Part shown: positions 1 to 8,941 of the stretch, piece by piece
Layout of the letters: every line of letters begins with the position of its first letter
How positions within the stretch are numbered: the first letter of the stretch is position 1
The notes under the pieces: generated by a model
Told to the model about the DNA's origin: nothing
The model's input: the letters and a program-made list of their open reading frames with translations, nothing else
The model's database searches: none
Assembly (NCBI GenBank): GCA_946410305.1
Contig: CAMJZV010000018.1
Span: 1 to 64,000 of the forward strand
DNA from: an uncultured Prevotellaceae bacterium
GTDB lineage: Bacteria > Bacteroidota > Bacteroidia > Bacteroidales > Bacteroidaceae
DNA: 64,000 nt
Reading direction: 5' to 3'
Made by a program: the position numbers and the translations under genes

Positions 1-125
1 TGAGTGCAGTATGTTATAAATACCGCTATACCGTCAAGCCCTTCCTCATCGTTCCCATCATCGGTGCCATGTTCGCCGATCTGATCAATACGGGAATGAT
101 TACCCTCTTCCTGAACTTCTTCTAA
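1..125 (+). CDS. Transporter C-terminus (partial), probably sodium/glutamate symporter (GltS-like)
   Basis: Only the last 40 codons are inside the window, read from base 3 and ending in TAA at 123-125. The peptide is hydrophobic, with a final membrane segment (KPFLIVPIIGAMFADLINTG, then MITLFLNFF). The pattern of a Phe-Leu-Ile-Val-Pro stretch, a small-residue turn, an Asp, and then a last helix ending at the stop resembles the C-terminus of GltS-type sodium/glutamate symporters. This is recalled family resemblance only; other secondary carriers with a similar last helix cannot be excluded. Confidence 0.45.
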   Translation, partial: SAVCYKYRYTVKPFLIVPIIGAMFADLINTGMITLFLNFF

Positions 126-168
126 GGTCATCGTCATGTACTGAAAATAAGTCTGCTCAATAACTCGT

Positions 169-1758
169 ATGCCTCGACAACTTCTCATATTGATCAGCTT
201 TCTGCTCTTGTCAGTCTCTACGCTTGCAGACACAAGCTTGCCTGTTGTAGAGATTAAAGCAGACAGAACGATGATTTATCCTCAGCGAATGGAGCTGACA
301 GGAGAAGAGTCGTTGATGGATATTCTCCAGATGGTGCCAGAACTGTTGATAGGTGGTTATGAGGATGTCCTCTCCAGCTATAACCTTCGCATTGACAACT
401 GCCCGATGAATGGTGACACGAGGTCGATTCTGAGTCAGATGAAAGCCAAGGACATTGCTAAGATTCAGGTTTGTGACAATACGGGTGTAGCAAAGGGAAC
501 CATCGGAATGGGCAGGGTGTTGGATATTAATATGAAGATGCCTGAGCGGTTGACGGGTTTCGTGGAAGGACAGGGAGACTTCGGAAAGGACGTGGCAGGT
601 ATAGGCTCCGTGAATGCGTTATACGGCAGTCAGCGCACTGATCTCTATGCCAATGCGTCTTATCGCCATCAGAATGGTAATGAGGAGTATCTGACGCTAC
701 ATATGACGAACCGCTTTGACGACAGGAACCGGCTGCTGACCTATTTCACTCAGCAGTATCTTGACCATCCCTCTGGTATGTCGCGAAAAGTTATGGGCAG
801 AGCACGCTACTTCCACACCTTCAATGACCAGGGTACAGAACTGCTCGTCGTGGGCGGCTATCAGTATAATAGTGATCCAGTCTTATCCAACAAGTTGCCA
901 TTGTATCTTGCTGAGCTGAATACGCCTTTGTTTTCTGAGCACCTGTCCATGATGCTGGGTGTTGAGGGTGATTTCCTGATGACCAGAGAAAAGGATACGG
1001 ACAGGAGTTGGGATGTCTTCAATAATGATATCTATCTGCAGTTCACCTACTCCTTGCCCAAATGGAAGTTGACAGTTGGCAACCGTGTGATGTTCTATAA
1101 CTATAACCTGAAGGAAGGCGGAATCAGCCAAAAGCATTCTGACACCCGCAACAACACGAACGCCTGCATCGTCTTTGTGCCTGACAACCGCAATCAGCTC
1201 CAGTTGGGCTATTATCGCAAATACTATAATCCTTCCTACTTGGTACTTTTTATGGATGCCAGCACGCTTTATGATGAAGAATGGATGAAGGCCGAGGGCT
1301 TGCTGGAGGAATGGGATATTCATCAGGTGAAGCTGGCTTATGCCTATAGTAAGCAGAAGTTGACAGTACAGACGGAGGCCAGCTATTATGCCGTTGAAGA
1401 CGAAGAGAATTTTACGGAACTGGATGTCTCTGCTTATTGGAAAACAAAAGGACTGACTCTGACGGGTGGCTCTAATCTCTATATAGCCCGTAGTGGTACC
1501 TCTGCTTCACTAAGATTTGCTCCGACAGTCTATCTTCCTTGCGACTGGCAGATTGGGATGCAGGTGGTATATTATACCAAGAAGTCACCAACACGTGAGC
1601 TGTATGGTACGCCAGTCTATGGCTGCCTGTCCGTGAACAAACCATTTGGAAAGAGATGGACTCTGGGCGTTGACTGGCATGATATGTTTGACGCATTCTG
1701 TAGTGAGACAATGGTAAACCGACATGCCGCAAACGTCAAGTTGCAGTATAGATTCTAA
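169..1758 (+). CDS. TonB-dependent-receptor-like outer membrane beta-barrel protein
   Basis: 529 aa. The N-terminus (MPRQLLILISFLLLSVSTLA) is a signal peptide. Residues about 40-125 look like a receptor plug: DILQMVPELLIGG, then a segment with an intramolecular pair of Cys (IDNCP, IQVCDN) and the plug-like run KAKDIAKIQV. The rest alternates polar and aromatic residues in beta-strand fashion and ends in Tyr-Arg-Phe, the aromatic C-terminus typical of outer-membrane barrels. It is short for a full TonB-dependent receptor (usually over 700 aa) and has no carboxypeptidase-like N-domain or evident TonB box, so its substrate and TonB dependence are unknown. The ATG lies 43 bases after the upstream stop, suggesting possible co-transcription. 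Confidence 0.7.
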   Translation: MPRQLLILISFLLLSVSTLADTSLPVVEIKADRTMIYPQRMELTGEESLMDILQMVPELLIGGYEDVLSSYNLRIDNCPMNGDTRSILSQMKAKDIAKIQVCDNTGVAKGTIGMGRVLDINMKMPERLTGFVEGQGDFGKDVAGIGSVNALYGSQRTDLYANASYRHQNGNEEYLTLHMTNRFDDRNRLLTYFTQQYLDHPSGMSRKVMGRARYFHTFNDQGTELLVVGGYQYNSDPVLSNKLPLYLAELNTPLFSEHLSMMLGVEGDFLMTREKDTDRSWDVFNNDIYLQFTYSLPKWKLTVGNRVMFYNYNLKEGGISQKHSDTRNNTNACIVFVPDNRNQLQLGYYRKYYNPSYLVLFMDASTLYDEEWMKAEGLLEEWDIHQVKLAYAYSKQKLTVQTEASYYAVEDEENFTELDVSAYWKTKGLTLTGGSNLYIARSGTSASLRFAPTVYLPCDWQIGMQVVYYTKKSPTRELYGTPVYGCLSVNKPFGKRWTLGVDWHDMFDAFCSETMVNRHAANVKLQYRF

Positions 1759-1771
1759 TCAATCAAATCGT

Positions 1772-2614
1772 ATGAGGATGAAGATGAAAATGCTTATGGC
1801 CATCTCGCTCTGCCTGCTATGCTCTACGACTGCTGTGGCGCAGCAACAGTTGCAGCAGATGGTTTATGTTGGACCAGACAAAAAGAACCAGAAGGTAATC
1901 GACAGGTACAACCGCTGCCATTTCCGTGTCACGCTGGGACAGACTCTTTACCGTAGAAAATCGAAAGACTTTACTGCCATCTTCGGTGTCAAAGACAATT
2001 CGCTGATGTCCAACGACGACATCGAGATTAACTTCCTGAAGGAATGGGTCGACAATCCCGTCTATAACGACAAGGAAGACCGCGTGTATTTCGTGCAAAT
2101 CAAGAACAAGACCTCCGACACCATTTATATCGACCGAAGCCGTTGTTTCAGAATGGACAGCGATGGTAGCCGATACTGTTACTACGACTCCACCAAATGT
2201 GCAGATCCGCTTTCCACGAAAAGAATGATAGCCATTCCGCCTCATGCCAAGCGCAATCTGACGGATTATCGCTGGGTGAAGCGCGAAGGGAGCAATTATG
2301 CCGAAATCCTCGAGTACCCCGAGGAGTTCCTGTGGAATCTGGATGCTGCAGGAATGTATGAAGGCTTTGTATGTTATGACGAAGTCAAAACCTTTACAGA
2401 AAACAATTCGCCCTACTACCGCTCGTTCCTCATCACTTACTCCAAACAGGCAGATTTTGCCACCTATTCCCTTGCCACGATTAATTGCTATATACGCGAA
2501 ATCATCGGATGGCGCTACTCCGAGTCGATAAAAGAAAACGTCAGAATCGTCGCCGAGTCACGTCTGACAGGAGAAGACAAATACTGCATCACCAGTTGGA
2601 TGCCCCTGTATTAG
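1772..2614 (+). CDS. Exported hypothetical protein
   Basis: About 280 aa. An in-frame ATG at 1724 lies inside the upstream gene, but the start at 1772 gives a clean signal peptide (MRMKMKMLMAISLCLLCSTT then AVAQQ) 13 bases after the upstream stop, so 1772 was chosen. The mature part is hydrophilic with many Asp/Tyr and no domain I recognise; a short stretch (VQIKNKTSDTIYIDRSRC) has the look of a beta-sandwich strand. It is probably translated with the preceding barrel protein and periplasmic or surface-attached. No lipobox Cys follows the signal peptide. Confidence 0.6.
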   Translation: MRMKMKMLMAISLCLLCSTTAVAQQQLQQMVYVGPDKKNQKVIDRYNRCHFRVTLGQTLYRRKSKDFTAIFGVKDNSLMSNDDIEINFLKEWVDNPVYNDKEDRVYFVQIKNKTSDTIYIDRSRCFRMDSDGSRYCYYDSTKCADPLSTKRMIAIPPHAKRNLTDYRWVKREGSNYAEILEYPEEFLWNLDAAGMYEGFVCYDEVKTFTENNSPYYRSFLITYSKQADFATYSLATINCYIREIIGWRYSESIKENVRIVAESRLTGEDKYCITSWMPLY

Positions 2615-2760
2615 GTGTAGTTGTTATGTGAAATAGGTACCGAACCTGGCGTTTCAGTCCGTGAGGATAGAGACGATTTTTTTAAAGGAACTAATATGTC
2701 ACACTGACCCTGACATACATAAATGATGATTCTATTTTACTTATTGTCGTTTATTATTGC

Positions 2761-2768
2761 TACATTTG
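2761..2768 (+). promoter_or_regulatory. Bacteroidetes -7 box upstream of the 2801 gene
   Basis: TACATTTG followed by C matches the TAnnTTTG(C) -7 element. The ATG lies 32 bases downstream. The intergenic stretch 2615-2800 otherwise shows nothing I recognise. Confidence 0.55.
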
Positions 2769-2800
2769 CACACAATAAGCAACATTATCGCTGAAACAAG

Positions 2801-3370
2801 ATGCCCAAATTCAAACATATCCGTGAGAAAAGGTTCTTTGCATCCCATCCTCTATATGATGTGATGAATAACATCTGCAATCCTACAGGTGAAAGTTGTG
2901 GTGTAGAAGCTACATATAATGGACAGAAATTCAAGTTAGACTCAACTATTGACACCTACTTTGATGAGACTGGTAAGCCAGAACGTGAGGTAATGGTAAC
3001 AGATCTTAATCAACCTGAAGAAAAATGGACAGTCTACAAAAAGAATGCTGAAGAACTTGCCAATATACTCCACGAGGAAATCGACCTTGACAATCAACCC
3101 GTTATCAAACGAACACTCCAAGACGGCAAACTTTCATGGCTGGAAAAGAACTATTATAACGAGCGAGGCGAGATAATCCTTATGGAGCAAGCATTCTATG
3201 GTGATGGACTATTTGATGAGTTTTCAGACACGCCCCATTATACCCTAATGTCGGAATTCACTTACGAATACGATGAACATGGCAATTGGATTGTTCAGTA
3301 TATGTGCGCCAAGGATGAAATGGGGCCAGACGAATTGTTTATCAGGGAGATTGAGTATCAAACGGAGTAA
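2801..3370 (+). CDS. Hypothetical cytoplasmic protein with a YD-repeat-like motif
   Basis: 189 aa without signal peptide or membrane segment. Rich in acidic and aromatic residues. Near the C-terminus the motif FTYEYDEHGNWIVQ resembles the Y-D-x-x-G-N pattern of RHS/YD repeats (YEYDEHGNW), and an earlier NYYNERGEIIL reads as a second, degenerate copy, so the fold is probably a short run of beta-hairpins. Function unknown. It has its own promoter at 2761 and is convergent with the AlbA-domain gene on the other strand. It marks the left edge of the accessory region. Confidence 0.55.
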   Translation: MPKFKHIREKRFFASHPLYDVMNNICNPTGESCGVEATYNGQKFKLDSTIDTYFDETGKPEREVMVTDLNQPEEKWTVYKKNAEELANILHEEIDLDNQPVIKRTLQDGKLSWLEKNYYNERGEIILMEQAFYGDGLFDEFSDTPHYTLMSEFTYEYDEHGNWIVQYMCAKDEMGPDELFIREIEYQTE

Positions 3371-3437
3371 CATGTCCGTTATGTCAAGGACCTGTCACCT
3401 GACATATCAGTTGTTCCTCGCTAAACTCCATTTGCTA

Positions 3438-5027
3438 TTACCCAATTTTGATAACCCATTTACCTTCCTTGCGTCCATCTTGACGTTCGATATTGATGCC
3501 AAGTTTCCTAATTGCTGTAAACTCTCGTTGGATAGTCTTATCGGACACCTTAAGCTTTCTGGACATTTCTGTTAAAGTCGCCTCTGGCGATGTGTATATC
3601 AGTTCAAGTATAACTATCTGTCTTTCAGATAGTTCTTTTAGGACATCTTTCTGGACATCTTTTAGGATATCCTTCAGGACATCGGGGATATTCTTGTCTA
3701 CTTCCTGAGAACTATCTGGTGTTTTTTCTCTTGTTGCTATGTCAGCAATGATATTGCCTGCACCTTCATGACAGGGGATGGTAATGCGGAAGAAGGTGCG
3801 TTCTTCATCTGTAACGACACTGGCGCGAGGCGAGCCATTGGCCTTCAGTACATTCTGGATGGTAGGAATACCCGTGCTTCGTCCTTCGGTCAGTTCCAGT
3901 TCCTTTAAGTATTCACCCAAACGACGGTTACGGTACCGCTTAGAAATAAGCAACTCACCACGATTGATATCTGCTGCAGGGATGCTACGATCTGGGCCGC
4001 CCACATTTTGTATGGTAATACCTTTCGGTTCTACCGTTATCACTACAGGCTCCCATTCCCGATAATCGCGATGATAAAGCGAGTTCGTAATACTCTCTTC
4101 TAATGCTTGGTATGGATAGGTATAGAACTTGATACTGTGGTTGTCGTTCTTTGGTTTGATGATGGTCTGCATCACCACCATGCGATTCAGATACTCCAGC
4201 GTCCGCTCGATAATCTGTGTGACGGAGCCTGTAATAATAGGAGCTTCGTAGATATTGTTAGGGTTTACCAACCGACCTTCAGGGAAGAAAACAACCTCCA
4301 CCTGTGTCCGCTTGAAGAACTTGCTGGGATTCTCGCAGAACATCATAGCAGCCACATTCCTCAGCATACGATTCTCTGATGGCCCAACATACAAGTCCAT
4401 CTGTTCCAAAATTTCGCTCAACGGTCGTTCATATAGTTCGTTAGCAAGTTTACTACCCACCTTTACCAGATACTCGCGGAGCAACAGCGTAGAAATGTCC
4501 TCTAACTTGATGTCTGGATTACCTCGTTCGTCAAATGGTACACGGCAGGCCAACTCACGCAGTTCATCCAGCACCTCACCCTTAGCAATGATGCTGCTCG
4601 TCCCGCTACGAATATAGAAGTACTCCTTACTGCCGCTCTTTGCTGTTACGTTCTCTGGTACGGAGTATGGTCTGTTGATGCCAGCAGGACACCATATCAC
4701 CAGTACTTGCTTGCCATCCACCTCTTCAACGCTCGTTCTGGGCATGTAGTAAGGTGACATCTTGTTGTTATAGCCCACCATTTCCTGAAGAATACCGTCA
4801 ATCTTCTCAACGGGTACACCCTCCACGGGTCGGATAGCCATACCGGTTTTGTCATCACTATCCACACCTACAAGGATGTAACCACCCCCAAGATCATCGA
4901 AGTCATTGGCGAAAGCGCAAACACTATGGTATATGCTTGCCGGATTCCAACCCTTCTTGAACTCAATCCTGTTGGACTCGATCTTCTGCTTATTCAGCAG
5001 ATCTTCTATGTTTATTGCTAGTGCCAT
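3438..5027 (-). CDS. AlbA_2 (Schlafen-type) domain ATP-binding transcriptional regulator
   Basis: 529 aa. The N-terminal AlbA_2 domain contains NRIEFKKGW and the glycine-rich GGGYILVGVD (residues about 18-56). The middle (about 300-410) holds the HATPase_c_4-like segment ESITNSLYHRDYRE and GRSTGIPTIQNVL. The C-terminus (about 470-529) is a winged helix with ATLTEMSRKLKVSDKTIQRE. Such proteins are usually annotated as DNA-binding or RNA-binding regulators; their biochemical role is poorly defined. Between ATPase and HTH there is a heptad-like linker (DVLKDILKDVQKDVLKEL) encoded by near-tandem 12-15 bp repeats at about 3645-3695. It is encoded alone with its own promoter. Confidence 0.8.
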   Translation of the reverse strand: MALAINIEDLLNKQKIESNRIEFKKGWNPASIYHSVCAFANDFDDLGGGYILVGVDSDDKTGMAIRPVEGVPVEKIDGILQEMVGYNNKMSPYYMPRTSVEEVDGKQVLVIWCPAGINRPYSVPENVTAKSGSKEYFYIRSGTSSIIAKGEVLDELRELACRVPFDERGNPDIKLEDISTLLLREYLVKVGSKLANELYERPLSEILEQMDLYVGPSENRMLRNVAAMMFCENPSKFFKRTQVEVVFFPEGRLVNPNNIYEAPIITGSVTQIIERTLEYLNRMVVMQTIIKPKNDNHSIKFYTYPYQALEESITNSLYHRDYREWEPVVITVEPKGITIQNVGGPDRSIPAADINRGELLISKRYRNRRLGEYLKELELTEGRSTGIPTIQNVLKANGSPRASVVTDEERTFFRITIPCHEGAGNIIADIATREKTPDSSQEVDKNIPDVLKDILKDVQKDVLKELSERQIVILELIYTSPEATLTEMSRKLKVSDKTIQREFTAIRKLGINIERQDGRKEGKWVIKIG

Positions 5028-5042
5028 ACATTATTTCGTTTG

Positions 5043-5050
5043 CAAAGTTA
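5043..5050 (-). promoter_or_regulatory. -7 box for the AlbA_2 gene
   Basis: On the minus strand this reads TAACTTTG followed by C, a good TAnnTTTG element 16 bases before the ATG at 5027. Confidence 0.6.
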
Positions 5051-5136
5051 ATGAATTATTTCGAAATGATTACAAGAAATGATCCTGTAATTCTTGTGCG
5101 ATTTTTGTTAAAAAAGATAAAGGGAGCAATAAATAG

Positions 5137-5307
5137 ATGCAGAAGCGAGGCTGGGTAGGAATGCGTGCCTATCACGACCAGGCACTCATTGACGAGTTCC
5201 AACGGCGAGGCATTGATGTCTCGTCAGTCAATGATGGTAAGGCAATCTCCTTCGCCCATCCAGTCAGATACGGCATGCAAGGTAACAAACTCGTCATCGT
5301 CAGCTGA
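5137..5307 (+). CDS. Small ORF, possible gene remnant
   Basis: 56 codons from ATG to TGA, starting MQKRGWVGMRAYHDQ and ending NKLVIVS. The amino-acid composition looks like a natural protein rather than a chance frame (amphipathic LIDEFQRRGIDV). It has no recognisable promoter, an in-frame stop directly before the ATG, and is too short to be a complete familiar domain. It could be the 3' remnant of a larger gene lost from this variable region, or a real small protein. No family recognised. Confidence 0.25.
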   Translation: MQKRGWVGMRAYHDQALIDEFQRRGIDVSSVNDGKAISFAHPVRYGMQGNKLVIVS

Positions 5308-5321
5308 CACCTTATATATTA

Positions 5322-5843
5322 TTAGCACTCCGTTCCTGCAGTCTGCTCTTTGCAAGGACGGAGTGCAATTCTGTTATTGTCGTCCGCTTTTTTAATTACA
5401 GCATGAATAATCATTTGGCCCCATTGCTCTGTATCTGACATTGAATGTTCCCAAACAAAGACATTCGTTACAACGATTTCAAGTGTATAATGGCGGGCAT
5501 TGATTAAAAAATTAACGTAATTAGGACAAACACCTTTTGGGTGACCAATGAAAACGTGATCTTCAACTGTAAGTACACGAAGGTCCTCATCATTCATTGA
5601 TTCTGGATTATCGTATTCAAACAAGAGCCTGTCACCTTCTTTTAGTTTGATGGCACGCTGATATTCCGGAGTTTCTATTTCTTCAGGTTGAAACAAGAGA
5701 TGGAACCTTTCAAGAATACTAGAATCATCTTCCACCCATCCACCTTCAATGCATCGCATTTTATTGCCACCTGTGCTTAGCCAGTCAAGCACTTTCCGCA
5801 GCAACCAAAACATAATTAGCAAACAAACGAGCAATCCTAACAT
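5322..5843 (-). CDS. Membrane-anchored hypothetical protein
   Basis: 173 aa. An N-terminal membrane helix (LGLLVCLLIMFWLLRKVLDWL, positively charged on the inside) anchors a soluble domain of about 140 residues. That domain has the run KEGDRLLFEYDNPESMN, then LRVLTVEDHVFIGHPKG, faintly reminiscent of a HIRAN-type beta-barrel (large initial strands, N-P-x-x, then IG-like turn), but the match is weak. The last codons fall inside a strong inverted repeat at 5325-5366. The gene has its own promoter and sits between the AlbA gene and the R-M operon; a defence role is only suggested by place. Confidence 0.5.
   Translation of the reverse strand: MLGLLVCLLIMFWLLRKVLDWLSTGGNKMRCIEGGWVEDDSSILERFHLLFQPEEIETPEYQRAIKLKEGDRLLFEYDNPESMNDEDLRVLTVEDHVFIGHPKGVCPNYVNFLINARHYTLEIVVTNVFVWEHSMSDTEQWGQMIIHAVIKKADDNNRIALRPCKEQTAGTEC
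5325..5366 (-). terminator. Inverted repeat overlapping the 3' end of the 173-aa gene
   Basis: GCACTCCG ... CGGAGTGC with inner TCCT/AGGA pairing forms a long hairpin that covers the last codons and stops one base short of the TAA at 5322-5324. On the minus strand it is followed by an A/T-rich run. It probably acts as a transcription end or mRNA 3' stabiliser. Confidence 0.45.
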
Positions 5844-5871
5844 ACGATGAACAAGTGTTATATTTATTGTG

Positions 5872-5879
5872 CAAATATA
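5872..5879 (-). promoter_or_regulatory. -7 box for the 5322-5843 gene
   Basis: Reads TATATTTG then C on the minus strand, matching TAnnTTTG, 29 bases before the ATG at 5843. Confidence 0.6.
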
Positions 5880-5944
5880 CCTATTATTTCGGATATTACC
5901 AAATTTTAAAAAGAGAAATAGGCTTTGGGGAACAGTCCCTTGAT

Positions 5945-6451
5945 TTATTCTTCTGCAGCCATTAATACTCCGTTATCTTTCTCTTTAATCTCATGAGATT
6001 TCTGAACAGAATGATCCTGTAAGTATATATGATTTAGGGTAAAGATGATAGATTCTATTGTCTGTTCACGAGCGGCTGGTACTAACTCACACTCCCACAC
6101 GGTAATACAGTGCCATCCCATTTTGGCTAGTTTCCGCTGCTCCTCCTTATCACGTTCTTTGTTCCTGCGAATCTTTGTCACCCAAAAATCACGATTGGTT
6201 CTAGGAATTCTACAACACTTTGTACTTTCCATCTTGTCAAGTTCAACATAATGTCCATGCCAAAAGCACCCATTCACAAAGATGCACGTTCTGTATTTTC
6301 GCAATACAAGATCAGGATGTCCTGGTAGTCGTTTGTGGTTTAATCTATATCTGAATCCTTTTTTCCATAGTCCTTTGCGCACAATCATCTCTGGCTTTGT
6401 GTCTTTTGACTTGACAAATGCCATATTATTATGATGAGAGTTCTTTTTCAT
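5945..6451 (-). CDS. vsr: Very short patch repair endonuclease (Vsr)
   Basis: 168 aa. The family signature is clear: NNMAFVKSKDTKPEM at residues 8-22, GFRYRLNHKRLPGHPDLVL (with the catalytic Asp in the GHPDLV run), and CIFVNGCFWHGH. Vsr nicks 5' of the T in T:G mismatches produced by deamination of 5-methylcytosine, so it protects the genome from mutation caused by a partner C5 methyltransferase. Here that partner is two genes upstream in the same operon. It follows the nuclease gene with a 2-base gap. The C-terminal 30 residues are poorly conserved and of unknown role. Confidence 0.92.
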   Translation of the reverse strand: MKKNSHHNNMAFVKSKDTKPEMIVRKGLWKKGFRYRLNHKRLPGHPDLVLRKYRTCIFVNGCFWHGHYVELDKMESTKCCRIPRTNRDFWVTKIRRNKERDKEEQRKLAKMGWHCITVWECELVPAAREQTIESIIFTLNHIYLQDHSVQKSHEIKEKDNGVLMAAEE

Positions 6452-6453
6452 AA

Positions 6454-7566
6454 TTAATAAGGAACGGAATTTGTTTTAATAAGCTCCTTAATGTCAATAA
6501 ACTCCAAATCAGGATTATTACGAAATGTATTTGCGATAATGTTTAACCATGATTGGAAGAGATGTTTGGGATCATATGGAAAATCCCAATACTCCTTGAT
6601 ATCCATAAGAAGGTCATTATCAGGGTGGGCAAGAAGGGCTTTTATTTGTTGCTGTCTTTCCAGAAGTCTTTGCACTACCTGAGGATATGGTTTCTTAAGA
6701 AGTTTGCCATTGAGAATTGTCATTTTTCCTCCTGCAGAAAAAGAGTCGCGCATATTATGGCATATTACTGAGTAGTGATTACATAACCACAAGGCGACTT
6801 CTTTGTAACCGATAGAAGAATTTCTTGAAAAAACCAAAGGGAATAGTATATAGGTTCTTGTTGTTAAATCCTCTTTGATGGTAGTTGGTAAATCACTGAA
6901 GATAGATAAGTTCACATTTGCAGTTTCTCCCATCCACCATGGCATTTCAACTTTGTGTTCTTCTTTGGCTTTCTGGATATAATATTTCCTAACACAGGAT
7001 ATCTTCTCGTTTTCTTCCATCAGACGAAAAGTGTCATAATCCGTTTTCATCTTACGGAAGATGTTTTCTTCGTCATTTAGCATCATGTCTATAAGATAAC
7101 GTGGCGAGTGAGTAACCGCAATACCTTTAAGACATTCTTGATATGGCCTGCATTTGAAAGAAGGCGGAGTGCTACCTAAACTTCCAAAAAGCATGTATAT
7201 CCTCTCAACATCCTCGCTCCTTGTAGATTCGACAATACTACTTCCTGTTGAAGTCCATTTGTCCTTATTTGTTGACTTAACCTCAACCCCATACATGCTA
7301 GTTGTCATTATATCAGGAAAGGTGTGTCCTGCGACTAAGGATATGTCAGACTCTCGAAAAGGAGTTGAATGACATACTTCTTTAAGTATCCGCTCGGTAA
7401 CTTTCTCTAATTCCGAAGGAGAGCAGTCTCGAAATAGAGCAGGGTTCCTTCTAGACTTTTCATTAAAACAGGCTTCAGTCTTACACATGAAGTCGGCAAA
7501 AGCTCTATTGGCTTCGTCTATACTTCTGTTATGAATAGCAATGATGTTTTCGTCTCTATTAATCAT
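6454..7566 (-). CDS. Putative restriction endonuclease (PD-(D/E)XK-like) of a type II R-M system
   Basis: 370 aa. I do not recognise the sequence family directly. Placed between a C5 methyltransferase and vsr, it is in the usual position of the cognate restriction enzyme. It contains FPDIMTTSMYGVEVKST (about residues 85-102), which fits a PD-(D/E)XK active site: Pro-Asp, a short loop, then Glu-Val-Lys. The ATG at 7566 overlaps the methyltransferase stop (ATGATTAA), giving translational coupling; a TTG two codons earlier is an alternative start. Specificity cannot be read from the sequence. Confidence 0.65.
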   Translation of the reverse strand: MINRDENIIAIHNRSIDEANRAFADFMCKTEACFNEKSRRNPALFRDCSPSELEKVTERILKEVCHSTPFRESDISLVAGHTFPDIMTTSMYGVEVKSTNKDKWTSTGSSIVESTRSEDVERIYMLFGSLGSTPPSFKCRPYQECLKGIAVTHSPRYLIDMMLNDEENIFRKMKTDYDTFRLMEENEKISCVRKYYIQKAKEEHKVEMPWWMGETANVNLSIFSDLPTTIKEDLTTRTYILFPLVFSRNSSIGYKEVALWLCNHYSVICHNMRDSFSAGGKMTILNGKLLKKPYPQVVQRLLERQQQIKALLAHPDNDLLMDIKEYWDFPYDPKHLFQSWLNIIANTFRNNPDLEFIDIKELIKTNSVPY

Positions 7567-8926
7567 CTTCAAAATATTTAGGCCATAGTTCTTGTAATCT
7601 CATAGCAATATGATATGCTAAAACAGGGGGTACAGCATTACCGATAATCTTGTATGCTCCAGAAGAACTGACATGATAACCATTGCCAGAAGTCTTCTTG
7701 ATAACAAATCGGTAATCTGGTGGGAATGTCTGTATCAAAGCACACTCTCTTGGTGTCAATCTTCTTTCTTTTAATCCTGCCTTTAATTCATCTGAATGTT
7801 TTCCGCCATGTTCAGCAGAGAGTCGACGGAACTCAATATTTCCATGATGCTCAGAACGAATAGTTGGGCCAAGTCCATCAAGTTTTATCTCTATTTGTCC
7901 TTGGCTGCCATTAGAAAGGAACTTCGCTTTTGAGTAAACCCTTTGTGACTCGTCAAGCGAGTTTTCTGGTTCATCCAAATCTTTCAAAACGTCATATGTC
8001 GTAACTTTAGGAAGCAGACTTTCGTCCTTAATGGTTCCTGCGTGTGTTGGTTTAGGATATGGATTATACTCGTCTGGCACAATATCAGATTCCAATGCCT
8101 TAAGAGCCTCAGCTTTCAATGCATCTCGTCTAATGCCAATAAATATAACACGCTCTCTTGATTCTGGAACTCCATAGTTGCCTGCATGAAGAACTTGAGG
8201 GGATAAAACTATATAACCGTTTCCATCCGCACTTGCAAAGTCCTGTTGGATGATATTCTTCACGTCACCAAGATTAACAAGTCCTTTTACGTTCTCGGCA
8301 ATAAATACTTTCGGGTGTACAATATCAATTACTTGTTTCATCCAGAAATATAGCTTACCTCGACTTTCCTCTGTTGGTTTGTTCTCTGCACGTTTCTTTC
8401 CCCAATCATCCTTTTGTGAGTTAAAACCTTGTCGCTTTCCAGCTACGCTAAAGTCTTGACAGGGGAAACCTCCTGTTACGACATCAATATCCTTGGGAAA
8501 AATATCTGCACCTTGATGATGCATCTTTACCAATTCCACGATGCTAGCGTTATGGTACACGTTCTCGCTATAACCAAAGCGACTCATATACTCAATCCAA
8601 GCCTTTTCTGCCTCAGGTAATATATCATTGGCAAAGACAGTTTGGAACTGCGTTTTCTTTAAGAATACCCAGTTTTCATCATTCATCTGATGATCAATGT
8701 AAGGACTGTCTGAAGCAAATGATTTCTTATTGGCAATAAAGTGACCTTCGAATCCCAAATCCATGCCACCACATCCAGAGAACAAAGAAAGAAGCTTGAA
8801 CTTTTTTTCTTTATGCAAAGGCTCATCATCAAAGGGAATAGGTATTGTCGATTCTTCGACTTTGTCTATTTGTTCATCAACACCAAAAGAGTTTAGTCCT
8901 TTATCATTAAACAGAGTATCGCTCAT
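7559..8926 (-). CDS. DNA (cytosine-5)-methyltransferase of an R-M system
   Basis: 455 aa from the ATG at 8926 (MSDTLFNDKG). This start was chosen because AGGAAA lies 8-9 bases upstream, and because the longer in-frame start at 8977 would run through a terminator hairpin. C5-MTase motifs in order: LSLFSGCGGMDLGFEG (I), GGFPCQDFSVAG with the catalytic Pro-Cys (IV), ENVKGL (VI), RERVIFIGIR (VIII), LTPRECALIQTFP (IX), IIGNAVPP (X). It methylates the C5 of a cytosine in the recognition site and protects host DNA. It is first in the operon MTase-nuclease-vsr, directly behind a large structured leader RNA with a terminator. Confidence 0.93.
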   Translation of the reverse strand: MSDTLFNDKGLNSFGVDEQIDKVEESTIPIPFDDEPLHKEKKFKLLSLFSGCGGMDLGFEGHFIANKKSFASDSPYIDHQMNDENWVFLKKTQFQTVFANDILPEAEKAWIEYMSRFGYSENVYHNASIVELVKMHHQGADIFPKDIDVVTGGFPCQDFSVAGKRQGFNSQKDDWGKKRAENKPTEESRGKLYFWMKQVIDIVHPKVFIAENVKGLVNLGDVKNIIQQDFASADGNGYIVLSPQVLHAGNYGVPESRERVIFIGIRRDALKAEALKALESDIVPDEYNPYPKPTHAGTIKDESLLPKVTTYDVLKDLDEPENSLDESQRVYSKAKFLSNGSQGQIEIKLDGLGPTIRSEHHGNIEFRRLSAEHGGKHSDELKAGLKERRLTPRECALIQTFPPDYRFVIKKTSGNGYHVSSSGAYKIIGNAVPPVLAYHIAMRLQELWPKYFEDD

Positions 8927-8941
8927 ATTTGTTTCCTGACA

